In this document: positions 12,189 through 23,187 of the stretch, in pieces | How positions within the stretch are numbered: position 1 is the stretch's first letter | Layout: each line of letters starts with the position of its first letter | From: Rhizophlyctis rosea | Lineage: Eukaryota > Chytridiomycota > Chytridiomycetes > Rhizophlyctidales > Rhizophlyctidaceae | Direction: 5' to 3' | Length of the DNA: 36,699 nucleotides | Assembly: GCA_027596075.1 (NCBI GenBank) | Contig: JADGJC010000373.1 | Span: 1 to 36,699, forward strand | The notes under the pieces: generated by a model | What the model saw: only the letters and a program-made list of their open reading frames with translations | The model's database searches: none | What the model was told of the DNA's origin: nothing | Program-made: the position numbers and the translations under genes

Positions 12189-15100
12189 CTAATCCTCATC
12201 CATCCCCACCACCCCATGCCCCTCTCCCACATCCTCCTCCTTCTTCACCCCCCTCTCAACCCCCTCACACTCCCCCCTCGCCAACCCCTCAAGCTCCTCC
12301 AACCCTCCCTGCACAGCCTGATGGAACTCAAAAATCTCCACAAGACTCTTCACAACCTGATGCAACAGCTGACTCCGCGCAGCATCAGTCTGGCGGGAGA
12401 GTTGTTCGTACCTGTCATAACCCAAAAAAGTGGTGATTGTCAGTCAACCCATCGAAAGAAACAACAAAAACGGACCCCAAAGAACTGCTCAATCCTAACC
12501 ACGATGAAGAAGAAAAACCCTGCGCCCAACGGAACCAGAAAAAGAACTCGAGAAAACGAACACTCACTCAGCTGCAACCCTCCCCAACCGCCCCCCACTC
12601 TCAACAACAACCCGTCCACTCTCACTCCTCATCCGCCCAATACTCCTCTCATAACCATCCATCTCCTCCTGACTCGCAACATTCGTCATCCCAACCCGTT
12701 CCTGTTCCTCCCGATACCGTTCCCCCAACGCCCTGACGCGTCCTTCAGCTTCATTCACACTATCCTGCGTCAGACGGATTTTGTCGTTGAGGGAGTCGAG
12801 GGACTCGGTGAGGTCGATGATATCCCCATTGGCTTTGTGAAGGAGTGTGTTGTAGCGGGTGCGGAGGCGGAGGAGGCCGGGCTATGATTGAAGAAGAAAA
12901 ATGGAAGATGTGAATAAGCAGAAGAATGAGTACGGAGTAAAAGCGACACACTAATTGGCGCGTGCAAATCCCTTTGACCAGCACCCGCGCTGATTGATCT
13001 CGGGGGGNNNNNNNNNNCCCCCCCCCCCAACACAAACACAAAAAAAAAAAAAACGACAAGAGCAAAAAAAAACACGCCGGCTCACCTTAATAACCCCCTT
13101 AGGATCAACATTCAACATCCCCCCAACACTCCCCGCATGAACATTCAACACAACCTCCCTCCCCAACTCCTCCTCAACAACCTTGTCCCCTCCTCCTCCC
13201 CCACCAGCACCCCCACCACCAAAAAGCCCCAACTTGAACGCCCTCGCATTGTACTCTTGCACCAATTTATCCAACTGGAGGAAAAGTACATCAAATCAGG
13301 CAAATGTTAGCAAAACGCCAAAACGAGAGAAGCGAGAAAGAACCGCAAAAAGGAAGAATGACAGAAACAACTTACAGCATCCATCCTCTTCTGCCCCCTA
13401 ATCTCCCCTTCCCAAACACTCTTACTCAACACCTCCACCTTGCTCACAAGAACCTCCAAACTCCTCCCCAACGCCTCCCTCTCCCCATTCATCCGATCCA
13501 CATCCTCCGGCCGAATCTCCTGCTTATCGATCGTCTCTTGGAGGTTGTGTTTTTCGGTTTCGAGTTTTGTTTGGTCCTCGACTATAGATAAGAGAAAATA
13601 TTTTTAGTGAGTGGGGTAAAGGAAGGGAAGGGGGAAGGGAATGAGGGGATAGGACGACTTACGAGCAGCTTCGACGTCTTGTTTAAGAGCGAGCACGGCG
13701 TCCTTGAGTTTCTGGATTTTGTTTTCGAGGTGGAGGATGTATTGGCGGAATTTGACGCTGTCGGAGCGGAGGGTGTGGCCTTCGCGTTCGAGTGTCACGA
13801 GTGGTGACTGAATTTATGTAGAGTGGAGTAACAAGAAAAGTCAGAAGGAGATTTGCAAAGCTGCTGTATGCTGTCAGATAAAGACAAGAAATTACCTCAC
13901 TCTCACTCAACTCCCTCCACTCCCTCTCCAAAATGTCGTTCTCCTTCTCGTACCGGTCCACTTCGCGGATGACGAGTTCGTTCCTCCGATCTGTCAGTTA
14001 CCAATCCCGTCATACCAAAAAACAACAATTAGACATAAAGATCCAAAATCATTGCAACTCGAGCGTTGCGCCTTGAAAGTCGGCAACTCACCAAAATTCC
14101 CCGTCAACTCCCGATCCATATCCCCATAATCATCATTCCCCGCCAAAAACACATGGTACGCCTTCGTCAAGTAATCGAAGAAGATCTTTTCGGGTTGTGT
14201 TTGACCTCCACCTGTCAAAAAACCATCATACACAATCATCAACACTCAAAATCCAAAATCCACTTCACATCACAAGAAAACTCCGAGACTTACCACCAAA
14301 CTCCCCATCCTCCTCCATCAAATCCGGATTCACGTCAAGCCGGTCACAGCACATGATCAGCTCAATTATCCATGTAAGCATCGCGAGGAGCGGCGGCCAG
14401 GAGTGCATCGCGCCGGGGGATGTCAGGTGGGATTTGTTGATGGAGTCGGCGAATGGGTATCTACACGGGGGATATGAGCAGAAGAAGTGGTTAGTCCGTC
14501 ATCCAACGTAACACAAAGTTCCCTTGGATGGAAGGACGATCGTCATATCCGTAACAGCCTCGATACCCACCTCAAGCCCTTCAACAAAACCGGAACATCC
14601 TCCTCAAACTTCTTCGCCCACACGTAGTCCGGGTCCAGCTGCGCGTACAGGAACTTGAAAATGCTCATGAAATCCTTCAGACTCGGCGCGCTGAGCATTT
14701 TCGGGTTGAGGGGTTGGTTGTACCCGGCTTGCACGAGGAATGTGATGACGGTTCGGATCGCGTTCTGTTGCCAAGGCTTTTCGCGGATGGGGCGCGGGTC
14801 CTTTGTTGGTGCTGTGGATTGGGAGGCGGTGGAGCCGAGGTGGGCGTGCGCTTGCGAGGGGCGGGATGTGTATTGTGATGAGCGTCTGGTGAATGTAAGG
14901 AAAAGATTAGAAAGAAATCATTTAATCATACTTCGCTGAAAAACTGTTGCTACGTCCGCCCGCACTGGCAAGAATCACCTTGATTCATCAAATCTACCCC
15001 CCGCGGCGAAGAAAACAAGAATCAACCACCACCACCACCACCACCATCACCAGAATACACGCATATACTGAATCTCATATAGAGACCCACGCACACACGC

Positions 15101-15587
15101 GTGCACGCTAGCCATTACCAGTAACTCATGCGCCCACACTACCATCACCACACCTTTACCAATCACCGCACACTCACGAGACTCACCTTGAAACCTGACC
15201 CATTGTTCGTCCCATTCCCCCACCCATACCCATACCTACACCCGCCATCCCACCCATCCCACCCACCCCACCCATCCCACCGGCCATGCCACCCACAGAC
15301 GGCCTCCCCATCAAAGACTCCCTCCCCCCAGCAATGTTCAAACCGCCCATTCCATCAACAAGACCATTGACTGAACCATGCTCCCTCTTGACGACATTCA
15401 AGCTCATACGCGGGGGACCGAGAAGCGAGGTCCTGCCAGGCGGTGCAGAACCAATAGACGACAATCGAGACGAAGAAGTAGGCGGTTGGAGTTTTGTTGT
15501 GGATGACGGGGGCGCACCGATGAGGCCTGAGGGACCGTAAGGGGCGTCGTGTTCGGTTTTGAGGAGTGTTGTTCGGCGGGTGTTCAT
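12189..15587 (-). CDS. NDC80: Kinetochore protein NDC80 (HEC1)
   Basis: Microtubule-binding subunit of the outer-kinetochore Ndc80 complex, partner of Nuf2, Spc24 and Spc25. Ten exons on the minus strand: 15587-15187, 14885-14571, 14460-14294, 14211-14092, 13990-13896, 13807-13663, 13581-13376, 13274-13086, 12881-12568 and 12411-12189. All phases agree and give 724 aa. Residues 1-134 form the disordered tail, basic at the start (MNTRRTTLLK) and ending in a Gly/Met-rich repeat. Residues about 150-300 are the calponin-homology domain, with the family landmarks QPLNPKML, DFMSIFKFLYAQLDPDY, KKFEEDVPVLLKGLRYPF, INKSHL and HSWPPLLAMLTWIIELI, then FFDYLTKAYHVFL. From about residue 336 to 700 it is coiled coil. 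A Gly run at about residues 501-512 interrupts the coil. It is longer than most orthologues (about 640-700 aa) because of the N-terminal Gly/Met segment. The 12882-13085 intron contains the assembly gap, so its true length is unknown. Confidence 0.93.
13008..13017. other. Assembly gap (10 Ns) inside an NDC80 intron
   Basis: Ten Ns are flanked by a run of six G on the left and eleven C on the right, then an A-rich tract. The coding phase is intact on both sides (exons ending at 13086 and starting at 12881), so the gap is intronic. A G-run meeting a C-run suggests a hard-to-sequence homopolymer or a palindromic join. Confidence 0.9.
15025..15052 (+). repeat. (ACC)n microsatellite in NDC80 intron 1
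   Basis: Seven or so ACC/CCA units lie within the 301-nt first intron of NDC80 (14886-15186). A CA/CG alternating tract (about 15090-15108) follows. It is simple-sequence DNA with no coding role. Confidence 0.75.
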
Positions 15588-16599
15588 TTGTGATGTGTTT
15601 GGTGGGACGGAAGTGAGTGTGAGGAGTGTTTGCGGGTGGTGTAAGGGTGATCTTGAACGTTTATGTGTGTGATGGGGACACGGTTGACGGGATGAGCGCG
15701 TCAGTCGTGCGTTTTTCGCACTGCGGGATGAGGCGTTTGGTTGTCAGATCAAGCTGACCAGTTGGGGTGTTACGTGGTCCTGCGTGTAAGTATATGTGTG
15801 GTATATGTGTTTCTCTGTGTGGACAGTGTGTGCCCCTTATGTGCGGAGTGGAGCGTTCTGCCAGGTGGGATTGGGGGATGGAGATTGTGGGGAAGCCAAA
15901 GTGTGCAGGTGTTCACTGTATGTGTGTATGGAAGTGTGCAAACAACTTTGATGGCGAATCGATGCTTTGTCCGACAGTGGACACTGCCACTACGATCACG
16001 TGCACGTGTCCGATGTGGCACGGGTGGGTGGCACATTGATTTCAGGGTCCTTGTCAAACTGGGGGATTCGTGCAACCTGCCTCCGTTTAAACCATTCAAC
16101 TTCCCCGAATTTTGAGCACTGCGCAATAGCAACATGGCACCCGCAGCAGGGAAAACGATATTCTAGTGCTCTTATCAATGGCGTGTTCCAATGTTGTCTA
16201 TGAAAAATCTCAAGGGCCACTCACCCATTTTTGATGCATATCACTGTCAGGGAAGATACCGCTCCCCTATAACTTGAGGCATCACAACAACAATGTAAAC
16301 GGGGTCAATTATCATACAGATAATGAAACATAGAACCATCTGTCATGCCATCTTCAGTCTTTTTTCTCCAAAGAAGTCTCTTTCCAAGCTGCACGGAACT
16401 TTGTTGGATGGCGAGTTGAGGCACTGATTGCAGACCAAGCTATTGAGAACCAAGGCCAGCAAACACCACCACAGATGGAAGCCATCATATTATCCTGAAC
16501 TTTGGTTGAGTTGCTTAGTTTACCGTGCTTTCAGTGCATGTAAAAGGAAGTGGACAAAATGCCTCCAAGTCTCATGATAGACGACCGCTGGTCTCATTC

Positions 16600-17694
16600 C
16601 TTTTCCATTACTGTTTCTCATCCGCAAAACCCACTCCATCCCTCACCTGCATGGAAATTTACATTGCCTTTGACATGGTAACATTGTGGACTTCATCTAC
16701 TTCAGTGAGGTTGCATGCCCAGTGCCAATCTTCATGGACTACTCGAACACCCACTAAGGGAAGTCCGTGGCCCTGTAGTATGTCATGCATTTCTTTTTGG
16801 GCCTTGAAAGCAGCACTCTCATGTCTAGGCCCTTCATACTTCACTTGTGAATCCGATTGTTTCAAGAGAGAAATAGGCCTTGTAATCTCCATCGCACTTC
16901 ATTTCAGTCAAAGTGCAGCACATCCACGCCATGGACTGCATGACCCTACAATCTGGAACTGCTTTTTGTGTCCCGCAATTAGCTGACAGCATGTGCACCG
17001 GGCTTTTTGCTTTGCTTGCCCGCATCGGTAAACAGGCAGCAAGACAACTGTCACCCATGTCAGAATCCTCTCTGAATGGCCAAATGAATGTGGACCAGAA
17101 CAACTCCTTCGTTTTTGCTTCTCGCTGTCCAAATCAGCCCCTATGTATGAGCGAAAGCAGTCTGACAGCTCCACTTTGTGTATGTTCTTTTCTTTGCGAT
17201 CTCAAAATATATTGACTTTGGGAGCCGGTCATTCAAAGTGCTGCTTCTGCGTGTAATGAACTTGAGGGGAGTCTGAATGATAGTATCGGTTTTTTTTTGT
17301 TTGGGATAGTCAGGATAGGGCCACCGCTTGAAGGAGTCGGCGAGTTCGGTGGGTAGAGTTGATTGAACGGTTTTGGTTAATAAAGGACTGGCATAGTACT
17401 TCTGTTCGCCAACCATCTCCATTCTACACACTGGAATCCGGCTCATCCTCTTGGGACAGGCGCTTCTTTTTGCCGCTCACAAGGAGGTGTTTGACTATAC
17501 ATTGACTTGGCAACGTTGCATACCTTTGCAGCCTGGTCTACACCCATCCAGTTTCCATCCATCATAATTCCACCAGCACATCTCTGGCGCCTGTATTTGA
17601 GGTCTGCTTTCAATTGCACGCATGGCAGGACTTCCGTTCTTCCTTGTTTTCCTTTGTATTTTATGAACAATGCCAAAAAAAGGAGAAGCAGCAT
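16600..17694 (-). pseudogene. Decayed gene with signal-peptide-like start
   Basis: An ATG at 17694 opens a minus-strand frame with a strongly hydrophobic leader (MLLLLFLALFIKYKGKQG) followed by Cys-containing sequence to 17443. Coding-like text continues in other frames: 17446-17141 (ELADSFKRWPYPDYPKQKK), 17103-16834, and 16892-16659 (EMHDILQGHGLPLVGVRVVH then EDWHWACNLTE). Successive frame changes and the lack of clear splice sites suggest a pseudogene of a secreted protein. I cannot name the family. The leader resembles the one at 19403 on the same strand. Confidence 0.3.
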
Positions 17695-17967
17695 AATCCC
17701 CCCTACGGAGTCATAGTGATGAGATCATTTCCTTGGACTCCACCCACACCAGCTATCTCAATTTTGGATACAATATGATATGGTCATACCAAATGCTGTC
17801 CCCTCCCACATGCAACCCCAAGGTTTACTCCATCCCCCATATCAGAAAAAGAAGTGGATTCATCGCATTACCCTTGCCAGTAAACAATGCACGCCCAACA
17901 CACAATGCTTTGATCTTTTCGATATCTGTCAGCGTTTCGGTTTCCATCGTATAGTTCAAAAGGGCGG

Positions 17968-18516
17968 ATGCGAAACTACATAGTCGATTCAGGTATACCC
18001 TTGCCGTCACTTAGTTTCGGCCATCAGATGATAAATGTTCTTCAAATGGCAGACAGGGAGGAGAAATGTCTCCAGGTATACCTTCAGTCATCTCTTTTTC
18101 TACAGAAGGTCCCATGCAGCACTGACATCTCTGCTGAAGCTTGGCTTGCATTGCCAATTGGCAGTATTGAAGTTGATGGGGCCTATCTGGACAACGAAAA
18201 GGTACTCCTGAGTCAACCAAAACAGAGGTTATGCCTCTTTTTAGCTTTCTTTTCTATGGTCTATGGTCACGAGATCCAAAAAAAATTGAGAACCAGTACC
18301 GGTCAAGCACGAAACACAATGGATGATACGTTCTATTTGCAACGCTCAGTACCAGACACTACTTTGGCAGCTTATCACATAAGGTCTCCATTGCATCTCG
18401 GAGTTCTCTGCATCCGACCCGGGTGCCGGAGCATAAAAACATACAGTTCTGTACGCCATTATGTTTCGGTGAAGGATGTGGCTACATTACTCCAATATCT
18501 GATTGCTTCTTAACGC
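17968..18516 (+). CDS. Unassigned 181-codon open frame
   Basis: This is the longest uninterrupted plus-strand frame in the NDC80-tRNA interval, starting at ATG 17968. It contains DISAEAWLALPIGSIEVDGA in the middle and ends RHYVSVKDVATLLQYLIAS. The end recalls, weakly, glycosyltransferase C-terminal segments of the type HYVPV-x-D-x-x-DL, but no full domain is visible. No upstream promoter signal was seen. It could be a fragment of a larger spliced or decayed gene. Confidence 0.2.
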
Positions 18517-19191
18517 GCACGAATGTTTTAGTCTACCACATCGGGCCTGAATGTCAATTATACCGACGCTGGCTCATGGCCCATGGGAAGCGCCAGTGAC
18601 CACTTGCTATGGAGTGTAGGCAATCATGTGTCCATCCGGTCTTCGCCCCTATCTGGTTTCAGTTTTCGGCTTCATACTTTTTGGCAAATTATTGGGTGTG
18701 CATGATGTGGCACACTTTCCGCAACTGACAAGTACAACTAGACGTCCGGTTGGGAGGACAGGACCTCCACACGTGGCGGGGAGTGTAATGTTGTGGAACC
18801 GGATTTACTTTCTCATTATTGACATCACAAGACGGATGGTCCTCTGACAGTGGTGCTCCGTCTAAAAGCATTGATCTGATGCACTGAACGTGCGTCGTTG
18901 CCTTTTTTGCTTGTCATTTAACCGAAGCCGGTCTAAGTCGATAGGACTGCCCTGAGGTTCACAAAAATGAGCGGAAGTCGTCTTGAACGCAGTGCTGGAC
19001 CTCCCGACAGCAGTATTTTCTAAAACCAATAAACGTTTGTTCCAAAATAAGGTCGACAAGCCCGGAGCCAGCGATTGTTCGAACAACAGTAACACCGCCA
19101 AGGCAAGAGATCCTCATCAAATTTTACCAAGTATGATGCACATGCCGCTCAAGAGTTCTGGATACGCTCAATTCCCAGTCAGAATCGTTTC

Positions 19192-19403
19192 TCACCCCGG
19201 CCTGAGATGTGTTCTGTTTTTCGCTGACAACGTGAAAATCTCTGCATTGAACCGCCCCTCGTCCATCACGACTGTTGCACGGTTGTTGACCCTCCTTTCA
19301 TGATGCAATGGCGCTGGGAACATCTTGGACTGCATAACACGTTTTGCTTGTTCCTTCTTCCCCAAGTTGGCAAAAGACGCCAAAAAAAGAGATACAGAAG
19401 CAT
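19192..19403 (-). pseudogene. Second leader-like relic, similar to that at 17694
   Basis: From the ATG at 19403 the minus strand reads MLLYLFFWRLLP. The matching DNA, ATGCTTCTGTATCTCTTTTT, is close to ATGCTGCTTCTCCTTTTT at 17694. The continuation changes frame at once; the neighbouring frame runs to 19192 and contains VVMDEGRFNAEIFTLSAK, which lines up loosely with IMMDGNWMGVDQAAKVC of the 17.7-kb copy. This suggests two decayed copies of one gene. Similarity was judged by eye. Confidence 0.25.
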
Positions 19404-19460
19404 AACCAGACGAAATCAACGACGCGAGTGGACATCTTGATTCAAGTCTGCTTGACAGAG

Positions 19461-20331
19461 TGCACCTTCGTTATTCCAGCGAGGCATGACATTTGCATCT
19501 CAACCGGAGCCATAGAGAGTATTGCTGAGTATGATCAAGGACGGCTGACATTTTACCATCTAGAATTGAGAGAGGAGTTCAGGGGAGTGTGGAATGCTGA
19601 AGTCATGCTGCATGTCTGTAGCGCCAATATATTGTTGCTCCGGTGGTCTTCACTTTTTTGGCAGTACTTCAGAGACATCGGGTCTGCCCATCTTCAAACA
19701 AATGCTGAGGTATTCACCGTACGACGAACTCGACTACTGTACTTGAAGGCATAGCTTTACCCCAGACGGATCGAGAGACCGTGCTTTGGTTTCCGCAGCT
19801 GCTTGCTCCGCGCCCTTTTTTTGGACACTTTAGACATGTTTCAGGACCCGCCTTGAAGGTCGAGTCCTCGGTGCGACTTGAACAGGAACAGGTGACGAGA
19901 ACAAGAGTCAGAGTGGAGTCAGGGAAATCGCAAGCAGATCAGGTGCGCGGGACTGTATGACTGAGAAAGTCACCCCTCTTCTTATCAAGACCAAAAAGGA
20001 GGCTGACTAGACGCCGACATTCCACCATCGCCCCTGTGTTTGCAGCATGATTGAGTCTAATCTCTTTCTTTATGCGAAACGCGCCATATTTGTAGCGATC
20101 GATTCACCGGGCCAAGAGGTATAAGGTTGTAAGCTGCAGCCATTGGAACTGCTCGTTCCTGCGAGCAGCTATGTACCCTTCTCTGAGGATATCGGATGCC
20201 AGTCATTGCGGGTAGCTATTAATGAAGGAGCGCTTCAAAAACTGATTAGGAAGCGTACTGATGAGGAGAGAGCAAAGCTTGTGCAGCATTCACGGGACAG
20301 GCCGGCCGCATCGCGGTATACTGCAAGATAA
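19461..20331 (+). pseudogene. Relic of an exostosin-like (GT47) glycosyltransferase
   Basis: Two pieces in family order suggest GT47. At 19461-19616: FVIPARHDICI then RLTFYHLELREEFRGVWNAE, matching the family pattern 'DVVIPP...', then 'R..L.FF.G...R....R'. At 20125-20331: GC, then VPASSYVPFSEDIGCQSLRV and NEGALQKLIRK.TDEERAKL, matching 'GCIPVI..D.Y.LPF.E.IDW..F.V.I.E...L...L..I..EE'. The 500-bp spacing fits the family. Between them the frame is broken (stops at 19752-19754 and just before 20125) and the GC-to-VP segment carries an insertion. Known GT47 enzymes act in the Golgi on cell-surface polysaccharides. Here only a relic remains; I rate the family call as probable, not certain. Confidence 0.42.
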
Positions 20332-20614
20332 AATGCAGGTTTTGCAACTCATTCCTCAATGAAATTCCATTGACTATCCCGCCCGGAAGCACAACGGCAA
20401 GCGTCGAGGTGCAAGTGGTACATTTCATTGCCCGGGCGGCCTGCTTGCCTCAATGTGTTTTGATTGTTTACGGTGAGAATCTTTTTCCGCCGCGGCTGAC
20501 TGCTGCCTTTGCTTGCAGCATGATGGCAACGCGTCTAGATTATTTATGTCTGTGCTACTGCTGCATCCTAACTTGGAAGGACGAAAGTTTACGCTTCAGT
20601 TAAATTCCTAGCCA
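20332..20614 (+). pseudogene. Fragment with a clear intron, IPPG-motif family
   Basis: A frame reads NEIPLTIPPGSTTASVEVQV and VVHFIARAACLPQCVLIVY up to a GTGAG donor at 20473. An intron-like stretch (20473-20518) with a CTGAC branch and TTGCAG end follows, and then a very coding-like frame (HDGNASRLFMSVLLLHPNLE and RKFTLQLNS) ends at a stop near 20611. The splice phases do not match (the first piece would run into TGA), so one indel must have occurred. It lies directly after the GT47-like relic. The first part resembles the minus-strand fragment at 9.6 kb. Confidence 0.3.
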
Positions 20615-23099
20615 ATCTTCTTGTGCACTTTCTTTTCGAATCGATTACCTAGCGCAGTAAAAAAAGGAAACGCACCAGCTGATTTGCCGACCGCTCTACT
20701 GGCCTTCAATGGGCCTGATATGCAAGCCTCTGCCCTACCCTTGGAATGGCATACCAATGCTCTCGACACAACAATACCCACTGATTTTGTGTACTGGGTT
20801 CATCACATCCCGACTGTCAAATGCCGCCGGCCGGTACACCTAAGTAAAGGTCTATGTTTTTGAAGGTTTGACACAAAAAAAGCACAATTGTTTCCAATTC
20901 GTACATCAATCCGGGCAGTCAAGCGTTGCGGGCCTGTTGCGGGAACATTACGGTCCTTCTACTTCAGCAACCTCAGAAGACCTTGTGAACTGCAGAGCTT
21001 CGTACATGCCGTTCTCATGATACATGTTCCGAAAAAAATGTCATATGATGGTTGAGATTCGGCCCAACGCGGGGTGGGCTTCAAATACGTCAAGTGCCTC
21101 ACCTGAGGTGAGTGGGGATGGAGAATTGAGCATCCATCTTCAAGTTTGGCGATGGCGTTTTCATACGAATCTTCTTTTGCACGAGCACCCTACCGGCATC
21201 AATGGTTATTAACAGCATTCAGAGTCGAAGCCTGAAGCCGTGCTGGTGCAACAGTCGAGATGCTGGTGCTGGAAAAGGAATATGATGACGACTGAGGGTG
21301 GCACGCGAACACTGACCGTATGACTGAACTTAGAGAACTTCTGAACTTTTGAAAAAGTTGATTCAGATGACCCGGGCATCTTGCAATCAGCGAGCTTCAC
21401 AAGGAAGTTAACGGGCCGTCTTGAGACATTTTTGAGTACTTTTAGCTGCCCGCTCGCGTTGCATCCAGGATGGAGATGTTTGCAGATGCGGATCACTTTC
21501 GGAAAACGAAGCATTGGAGATAACTGCCCATCGGCAGGACCACCATGTCATGGATGGCTACGCCTTGTAAGCTGCTTTGGTAACTTTGAAAGGAATGATG
21601 CACCCATACGGGGACAAAGCGCTACGGTAAGGGATCTTCAGTTGAATAGCATATCGCTCCAAGGTCAGGCGGCAGAGAATATGCCATTGCAATCTATGAA
21701 TGCGGCACGGTCTGTCTGACTCTGTCTTATTTTTGCCCACGACAGGAAGTATGAGGAGGAGCGGGGGGGAAAATGAGCTCGACGACATTGGCAGAATGAC
21801 ATCAAACCTCATTCAGTATCCAGTTATGTCTGTCATTTACTCCGATGCGAGGTGTGGTAGTGAGAATTTCTCGTTCAATGGATCCCTTCTTCCTTTTTCT
21901 ATTCATGTGGCAAAAGATGCAAAAAGCCATGACCGGTGTTGCGTTGTAATCTGATCTCCAAGACATTCAATCTTGCTTGGCACCACGTGATTCGTCCATT
22001 AATAGTACAAGTCATTGAAGATTCATGTCACCAAAACTCACCGGGGACAAAAGTAATCCGTTTCTTCATATTTCACGTAGCGGCGTGGCGAGTCTCGTGG
22101 ATTTGAAAATATGCTTTTTTGTCCCGTGTGCTCCTTTTACAACATTCATATGTGCTGACTGATAGATACTAGGTTGAAGAGGCTGCGGTAACAAGTCCAC
22201 CTCGGTGGCAGTGGTATCTTGCCGCCTCTCGATGAAAGGCATTTGTGCAACCATCCATCAAAACGACTGCCATTGAATCAACAATACAACAGTGTACATA
22301 TCGAGGCAGGAAAAAATCACTGATCCTACCAGAAAATGTATGTAGATGGGGCACATTAAGCTGGACCCAAGCTGACGGATTCAAGCCAGCTAGGCATTTG
22401 AAATATGTGAATCTCAGTGATAGCTCCCCCGTACACCTTTGACCCTCTATCTGAATCCAACAAGAGAATACTGAGAATAAGACTTCATAGTCATCGCATG
22501 CTGTACATGATTACATTTCCAGGATGGTGAAATGAGTTGCGCTTGCGGCTTGCACCGCCATACCAATCAATATTGTTCATCGCCAAACTTTGCTGTTTGT
22601 TCAAGTTTCCACACTTGCACACAGCCTCAAGGGCGCGGTGAAGCACCCACCACAGTGGGCGACATGTTTTACTTGATTAGTTTAGATATGATGGCTTGAA
22701 AGTCTGCGTTGATTCGGCAGACCTTTGGCCGCTTGCCGCTTCGAAGGATGGGCCATACGTCTCTATTGTGTTCTTAAGCAGCATGTTCTATATCATCTGG
22801 AGAGACATCTAGCTTTGTCTTGCTCAATTGACAAGTGCCTTGGAGATGCCAGTTTGATGGCAGGACGGGCCAGAAAATGTTGATTTTTTGAAGATCTGGA
22901 CTTATATATACAGCGCTTCAGGGGACCTTATGGCAGCATGATCATTAGCCAGGGCAAGGTGCAACTGTTCATCACATTAGCGTACGAAAGGCTTTTGATG
23001 AGGTGCGTGAGCCGCGCCTGGCAAGATGTAGTGGTATGGTGTCTTTTAGTCCAATTTGCTTTAGTGTTATGATATTTCAAAAATCGTTACAACCTTTAT

Positions 23100-23171
23100 G
23101 GCCGTGTGGTCTAGTAGTATGATTCTCGCTTTGGGTGCGAGAGGTCCGGGGTTCAATTCCCCGCTCGGCCC
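23100..23171 (+). tRNA. tRNA-Pro (anticodon UGG)
   Basis: A cloverleaf folds with anticodon stem CTCGC/GCGAG around loop TTTGGGT (anticodon TGG), T stem CGGGG/CCCCG around TTCAATT, and acceptor GGCCGTG/CTCGGCC. Box A (TGGTCTAGTAG) and box B (GGTTCAATTCC) promoters are intact. There is no intron. The acceptor stem has one T-T mismatch at position 6-67, which is unusual. No encoded CCA, as expected for a eukaryote. Confidence 0.95.
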
Positions 23172-23173
23172 AC

Positions 23174-23187
23174 TTTTTTTTTTTTTT
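23174..23187 (+). terminator. RNA polymerase III T-run terminator
   Basis: Fourteen consecutive T start two bases after the tRNA-Pro 3' end, far beyond the four or five needed for Pol III termination. Confidence 0.9.

Larger units (their letters stand above)
15588..23099. other. Gene-poor 7.5-kb region with many relic frames
   Basis: This spans the NDC80 5' side to the tRNA gene. The first 400 bp are TG-rich. After that there are many 60-180 codon frames on both strands, none intact. Pieces with some support are listed separately (16600-17694, 17968-18516, 19192-19403, 19461-20331, 20332-20614). From 20860 to 23099 I see only short frames with no recognisable motif. Confidence 0.45.

Noticed and set aside
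12072..12887. 271-codon plus-strand frame rich in Pro/Thr/His
   Set aside because: It is the antisense of NDC80 exons 9 and 10 and their intron; its composition only mirrors the C-rich strand.
15128..15540. Plus-strand His/Pro-rich frames
   Set aside because: They are antisense to the Gly/Met-rich first exon of NDC80 and its intron.
17443..17694. Guanyl-specific ribonuclease or ribotoxin-like secreted protein
   Set aside because: The leader and cysteines suggested it, but the catalytic Tyr/Glu/Arg/His pattern of that family is absent.
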